From Chlamydiae bacterium RIFCSPHIGHO2_12_FULL_27_8 (GTDB lineage Bacteria > Chlamydiota > Chlamydiia > Chlamydiales > SM23-39): a stretch of DNA of 7,291 nt. The DNA is taken from contig MGLU01000031.1 in assembly GCA_001796155.1 (NCBI GenBank), forward strand, positions 3,222 through 10,512. The letters run 5' to 3'. Made by a program: the position numbers and the translations under genes. Below the pieces are notes generated by a model. The model searched no databases and was not told the DNA's origin. It saw only the letters and a program-made list of their open reading frames with translations. Shown piece by piece: positions 5,265 through 7,291 of this stretch. Every line of letters begins with the position of its first letter. Positions within the stretch are counted from its first letter, which is position 1.

Positions 5265-5293
5265 TTGCAAAATGGAATCTTTAAAATTTAAAT
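5265..5293 (+). promoter_or_regulatory. Candidate sigma70-type promoter for the membrane-protein gene
   Basis: TTGCAA at 5265-5270 is followed, after a 17-base spacer, by TTAAAT at 5288-5293. This lies about 55 bases upstream of the ATG at 5349. The hexamers match the consensus only partly and the region is extremely AT-rich, so this is the best-spaced candidate and not a firm call. Confidence 0.25.
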
Positions 5294-5348
5294 ATTATTT
5301 TATTTATATTTTAAAATATATTAAAAGAAAGTTAACTGAGAGAGAACT

Positions 5349-6545
5349 ATGGAAACTAAAGCTGTTTATAATGAATATACTCAAAATATTAAGGGTGTTG
5401 TAAATTATCAAGAGCAGCAGATTGAAATAAAAATAATAACATTAAAAATAGTTTTAGGTACTTTTGCAATAATTGGATTACTTGCTTTATCAAATATTAA
5501 TCTTACAAATTTTTGGTTTTTAATAAATTCTGCGATTATTCCATTTTTAGCTCTTTTGGCAATAACTGTTAATTTTTTCAATGATTTTGTATTTAGAGAA
5601 AGACTAAAACTTAGTTTTTTCAATGAAGCTTTAAAATTGGAAAAGGATTTTGAATGGCTTCCTGAATTTCATATAAGCTTAATTGGTAAAAAATCAAAAT
5701 CTACACAAAAGGTAATTAAGCAGATAACTTTTTATTTATTATGCAGCTGCATTTTATTTATAATTGTTATTTCAGCTTTAATTTTTCTTCCAACAATTAA
5801 AACAAATTTAGTAAGAATTTTAATTGGTATCTTAGGTTTTTCAATATATTTAATTTATTCAACTCTATTGATATTTTCTGCTAAAAAAACAAAAGAACTA
5901 TTTGATTTAAAGTTTAAAGAACAGGAAATATTGCAGCATAATTTGAAAGAAGATGATTTTTTATCTTTAATTCATGCCAAAGGCAGGGAATATATAGAAT
6001 ATTTCTCTAATATAAAAATGAGATACAAAAATTTAACAATAACATTAATTACAACTATTTTTATTGCATTTGCATATATTGTTGGATCACAGGAAAATTT
6101 CTTTTCATCAAAAGAATCTTTTGTAGGAGTTGCAGATAGTTTTGTTCATGAAAATAAATTATACTTGATTTGTTTTATAATTTTACTTGCTACGATTGGC
6201 GTTAGAATGATCAGATATTTGGATTTAGATGTAAGTAATGAACAATTGAGACCTTTATATAATTATGTTTTAAGCATAGAAAAAAAAGTTAAATCTTTAA
6301 CGAAACCATATGAAACTATAGCAAAAACCGTCTACAATAAAACTGATCCAATAATAGTTGATTATTTATATTATTCAGCATTTAACGTAGGTATTTTAAT
6401 TATAGGGTCAACAGTTCTTTTATCACATGTAAGAGATTATCATAGTTTTTTATCTGTTTGTTCAACTTTCTGTATATTGTCTCTTTTTTTTATATGGGAA
6501 ATAGTTGGGCTATATATTGTTTATAATAAAAGATTGATTTTATAA
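5349..6545 (+). CDS. Eight-helix integral membrane protein of unknown function
   Basis: The 398-residue protein is not one I recognise. Hydrophobic segments lie at about 29-49, 55-77, 126-148, 154-177, 229-247, 270-287, 343-360 and 367-392. They make four closely spaced helix pairs, separated by charged linkers of about 50 residues. The first and third pairs are preceded by similar amphipathic stretches (NYQEQQIEIKIITLKIV near 19-35 and EYFSNIKMRYKNLTITL near 217-233), so the protein may be an internal duplication of a four-helix unit. The linkers are rich in lysine and aromatics (ERLKLSFFNEALKLEKDFEW), pointing to the cytoplasm. There is no signal peptide or known transporter motif. ATG 5349 has a good purine-rich ribosome site (GAGAGAGAA) and no competing start. 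It stands alone between the cfa region and korA. The two-helix units recall SLATT-like membrane domains, but this is only a resemblance in layout. Confidence 0.7.
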   Translation: METKAVYNEYTQNIKGVVNYQEQQIEIKIITLKIVLGTFAIIGLLALSNINLTNFWFLINSAIIPFLALLAITVNFFNDFVFRERLKLSFFNEALKLEKDFEWLPEFHISLIGKKSKSTQKVIKQITFYLLCSCILFIIVISALIFLPTIKTNLVRILIGILGFSIYLIYSTLLIFSAKKTKELFDLKFKEQEILQHNLKEDDFLSLIHAKGREYIEYFSNIKMRYKNLTITLITTIFIAFAYIVGSQENFFSSKESFVGVADSFVHENKLYLICFIILLATIGVRMIRYLDLDVSNEQLRPLYNYVLSIEKKVKSLTKPYETIAKTVYNKTDPIIVDYLYYSAFNVGILIIGSTVLLSHVRDYHSFLSVCSTFCILSLFFIWEIVGLYIVYNKRLIL

Positions 6546-6552
6546 ATAATTT

Positions 6553-6585
6553 AAAATCAAAGTGATTTTCATTTTTTTATTTTTA
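6553..6585 (+). terminator. Candidate intrinsic terminator after the membrane-protein gene
   Basis: AAAATCA (6553-6559), a three-base loop and TGATTTT (6563-6569) form a perfect 7-bp hairpin, followed by a T-rich tract at 6572-6585. It starts eight bases after the stop codon of the upstream gene. The stem has only one G-C pair, so it is weak by usual standards, but its position and U tract fit. It would separate the membrane-protein transcript from korA. Confidence 0.4.
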
Positions 6586-6662
6586 AATAAAAACCCTTCC
6601 AATAAAATAAATATTTTCTTTATAAGCAAGTTTAAAGACTACATAAATATGCAGGATAAAAT

Positions 6663-7291
6663 ATGTTGGATTTTTCAATTTTAATAGGCGGAGCATCCGG
6701 AGAAGGTATAGATACATCATCTGTAACTATTTCAAAAATTTTAAACAGCCTTGGATATAATATTTATGTATATAGGGATTACCCATCTTTGATAAGAGGG
6801 GGACATACATTTGCTGTTATTAGAGCTTCGAAAGATAAAATTTTTAATCATAACAATAAAATAGATATTATTTTAGCTTTGAATAAGGACACTATTGATT
6901 TACATAAAGATAAGCATAAAGATGATACTATAATCATTTTTGATTCGAATAAAATTAAATCTGATATTGGAATTGGAATTTCAATAAAAGATATTTTAAA
7001 AGAAGAAAAAGCACTTCCAATATTAGCAAATTCTATTTTAATTGGAGCTCTTATTAAAGCAATGGGAATAGATTTTGAAATTTTAGAAGAAGTTTTCAAA
7101 AAAAAATATAAAAAACATCTTGAGCAAAATATAAAAGTTGCTAAAAGAGGATTTGATCTAACTGAAACAAAATTCTCTTTAAAAGAGGTTTCTAAAGAAA
7201 GAAGAGCAATTTTAACAGGCAATGATGCTGTATGTTTGGGTCTTATAAAAGCTAATGCAAAATCATATATTTCATATCCTATGACACCTGC
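6663..7291 (+). CDS. korA: 2-oxoacid:ferredoxin/acceptor oxidoreductase, fused gamma-alpha subunit (KorA type), N-terminal part
   Basis: An open frame of 209 codons begins at ATG 6663 and runs off the window. AGGAT sits five bases before the ATG as ribosome site. The protein starts MLDFSILIGGASGEGIDTSS, the glycine-rich opening of the gamma domain, and continues VYRDYPSLIRGGHTFAVIR, a hallmark of the gamma part of 2-oxoglutarate and related oxidoreductases. DIILALNKDTI and ILANSILIGALIKAMGI follow as usual. From ERRAILTGNDAVCLGLI to SYPMTP the alpha (pyrimidine/CoA-binding) domain begins, with its YPxTP motif. A gamma-alpha fusion is the common KorA arrangement; the thiamine-binding beta subunit KorB would be expected just downstream. 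The enzyme oxidatively decarboxylates a 2-oxoacid, probably 2-oxoglutarate, to the acyl-CoA, reducing ferredoxin. The exact substrate cannot be told from this part. Confidence 0.88.
   Translation, partial: MLDFSILIGGASGEGIDTSSVTISKILNSLGYNIYVYRDYPSLIRGGHTFAVIRASKDKIFNHNNKIDIILALNKDTIDLHKDKHKDDTIIIFDSNKIKSDIGIGISIKDILKEEKALPILANSILIGALIKAMGIDFEILEEVFKKKYKKHLEQNIKVAKRGFDLTETKFSLKEVSKERRAILTGNDAVCLGLIKANAKSYISYPMTP

Noticed and set aside
4570..5623. Minus-strand frames at 4570-4758 and 5408-5623
   Set aside because: They are antisense to cfa and to the membrane-protein gene respectively and show no independent support.
6848..7222. 124-codon open frame on the minus strand opposite korA
   Set aside because: The plus strand encodes a clear oxidoreductase gamma-alpha subunit with family motifs. 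The antisense frame is a by-product of its codon composition and resembles nothing.
1..7291. tRNA, rRNA or CRISPR array
   Set aside because: No cloverleaf with a TTCGAAT-type arm, no rRNA segment and no regularly spaced short repeats were seen. The only repeats are the 150-base pair, the two element copies and the 17-base pair.

Overview
This is an AT-rich bacterial window. One 60-base stretch inside rimO holds only 14 G/C, and noncoding stretches are poorer still. Coding, RBS and codon patterns are bacterial. RimO, a cyclopropane-fatty-acid synthase and a fused gamma/alpha 2-oxoacid:ferredoxin oxidoreductase point to a small AT-rich bacterium with some anaerobic-type enzymes. The DUF5674 gene and its partner are typical of small or candidate-phylum genomes. 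The remnants of mobile DNA and the signal-peptide-bearing metabolic enzyme would fit a host-associated lineage such as Dependentiae, but the sequence does not fix the taxon.

Layout. 1-536: 3' end of rimO (+). 548-754: a compact, GC-richer (58 of 120 bases at 601-720), strongly structured segment ending in a right-end hairpin of IS200/IS605 type. I read it as an orphan TnpB-type omega-RNA (reRNA) with no tnpB beside it. 754-1380: an AbiEii-type nucleotidyltransferase toxin gene that has lost its N-terminal third at the omega-RNA junction. 1289-1440 and 3609-3761: a near-perfect direct repeat of the abiEii 3' end and its downstream DNA. It brackets a 2.2 kb island whose genes all lie on the minus strand: a cysteine-rich two-helix membrane protein, a frameshifted ORF relic, and a tight two-gene pair (a small helical protein plus DUF5674). 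The island's noncoding parts carry repeats and palindromes resembling insertion-sequence ends. 3946-5112: cfa (+), with an unexpected N-terminal signal peptide. 5121-5175: a second, decayed and inverted copy of part of the omega-RNA-like sequence, 8 bases after the cfa stop. 5349-6545: an eight-helix membrane protein of unknown function (+). 6663-7291: start of a korA-type gene, cut by the window end.

How it fits together. The housekeeping genes (rimO, cfa, korA) are intact where visible and are separated by accessory debris. The simplest history is that an IS200/IS605 element entered an abiEii gene and was reduced to its RNA-encoding right end. Later a roughly 2.3 kb segment entered at the abiEii 3' end, leaving the 150-base duplication; integration of a circle by recombination through the shared sequence would explain it. 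The most interesting items are the two omega-RNA-related copies without a visible nuclease gene, the large direct repeat with its island, and a CFA synthase apparently addressed to the envelope.
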